This document shows, in pieces, positions 36,501 through 36,942 of a stretch of DNA of 36,942 nt. Each line of letters opens with the position of its first letter. Position 1 is the first letter of the stretch. Under the pieces are notes generated by a model. The model worked only from the letters and a program-made list of their open reading frames with translations. It had not been told where the DNA came from and ran no database searches. Source of the stretch: an uncultured Lachnospiraceae bacterium (GTDB taxonomy: Bacteria; Bacillota; Clostridia; Lachnospirales; Lachnospiraceae); the NCBI GenBank assembly GCA_946411695.1, contig CAMKEX010000010.1:1-36942 (forward strand), read 5' to 3'. A program made the translations under genes and the position numbers.

Positions 36501-36942
36501 TCTGGATCTTCTGGATCTCGTGAGAGGTACGGAAACCATCAAAGAAGTTGATGAAAGGAAGTTTGCCCTTGACTGCTGCGCAGTAAGCAACGGGAGTCAG
36601 ATCCATAACTTCCTGTACGCTGGACTCGCAGAGCATAGCGCATCCGGACTGACGGGCAGCGTAGACGTCGGAGTGGTCGCCGAAGATGTTCAGTGCGTGT
36701 GAACAGACAGCACGTGCAGCAACGTTGCAGACAGCCGGAAGACCTTCGCCGGCGATCTTGTAAAGGTTCGGGATCATCAGAAGAAGACCCTGGGATGCTG
36801 TGAAAGTAGAAGTCATAGCACCGGCAGCGATGGAGCCGTGAACAGCGCCTGCTGCGCCTGCTTCGGACTGCATCTCTGTAACCTGAACCTTCTGGCCGAA
36901 AATGTTCTTTCTTCCGGCAGTTGCCCACTCATCGACATGCTC
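33511..36942 (-). CDS. nifJ: Pyruvate:ferredoxin (flavodoxin) oxidoreductase, 5' end truncated by the window edge
   Basis: Frame is open to the right edge ([37 protein letters not shown]...); [15 protein letters not shown] and [14 protein letters not shown] clusters; TPP domain [38 protein letters not shown]...[13 protein letters not shown]. Confidence 0.97.
   Translation of the reverse strand, partial: [1143 protein letters not shown]

Noticed and set aside
33451-36702. 1083-aa plus-strand ORF
   Set aside because: Exactly antisense to nifJ. Leu/Val/Cys/Asp-rich composition typical of antisense reading of a strongly codon-biased gene; no recognisable domain.

Overview
This 36.9 kb window looks like a moderately GC-rich Firmicutes chromosome, probably Lachnospiraceae or a related Clostridia group (inferred from protein content). 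Most of it is a conserved chromosomal backbone. In order: the 5' end of an IS4-type transposase running off the left edge on the minus strand; deoC; a DUF4956 membrane protein; Tex with a low-complexity insertion; a WYL-type regulator; a PrsW-like membrane protein; an iron-containing alcohol dehydrogenase (-); a PaaI-like thioesterase; a TetR regulator; a DUF1846 protein (-); a five-gene dipeptide/oligopeptide ABC operon with a convergent AraC regulator; a zinc-ribbon/TM/LRR protein followed by a zinc-ribbon Ser/Thr kinase; a heterodimeric ABC exporter; gdpP-rplI-dnaB; phenylacetate-CoA ligase plus an ACT-domain protein; a 2x[4Fe-4S] ferredoxin (-); and nifJ/POR (-, truncated by the right edge). 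The observations I rate highest are: (1) the split LRR-sensor/kinase pair; (2) recurrent short degenerate tandem duplications at gene boundaries, several of which begin in the last codons and stop codon of the upstream gene or contain the Shine-Dalgarno of the next gene; (3) an orphan intrinsic terminator with upstream RNA-like structure at about 19.2-19.47 kb and no gene to explain it; (4) mobile-element traces missed by the ORF track (IS4-like N-terminus, IS200/IS605-like right-end remnant). No CRISPR array, rRNA or tRNA was recognised. All calls were made by eye, with no database searches.
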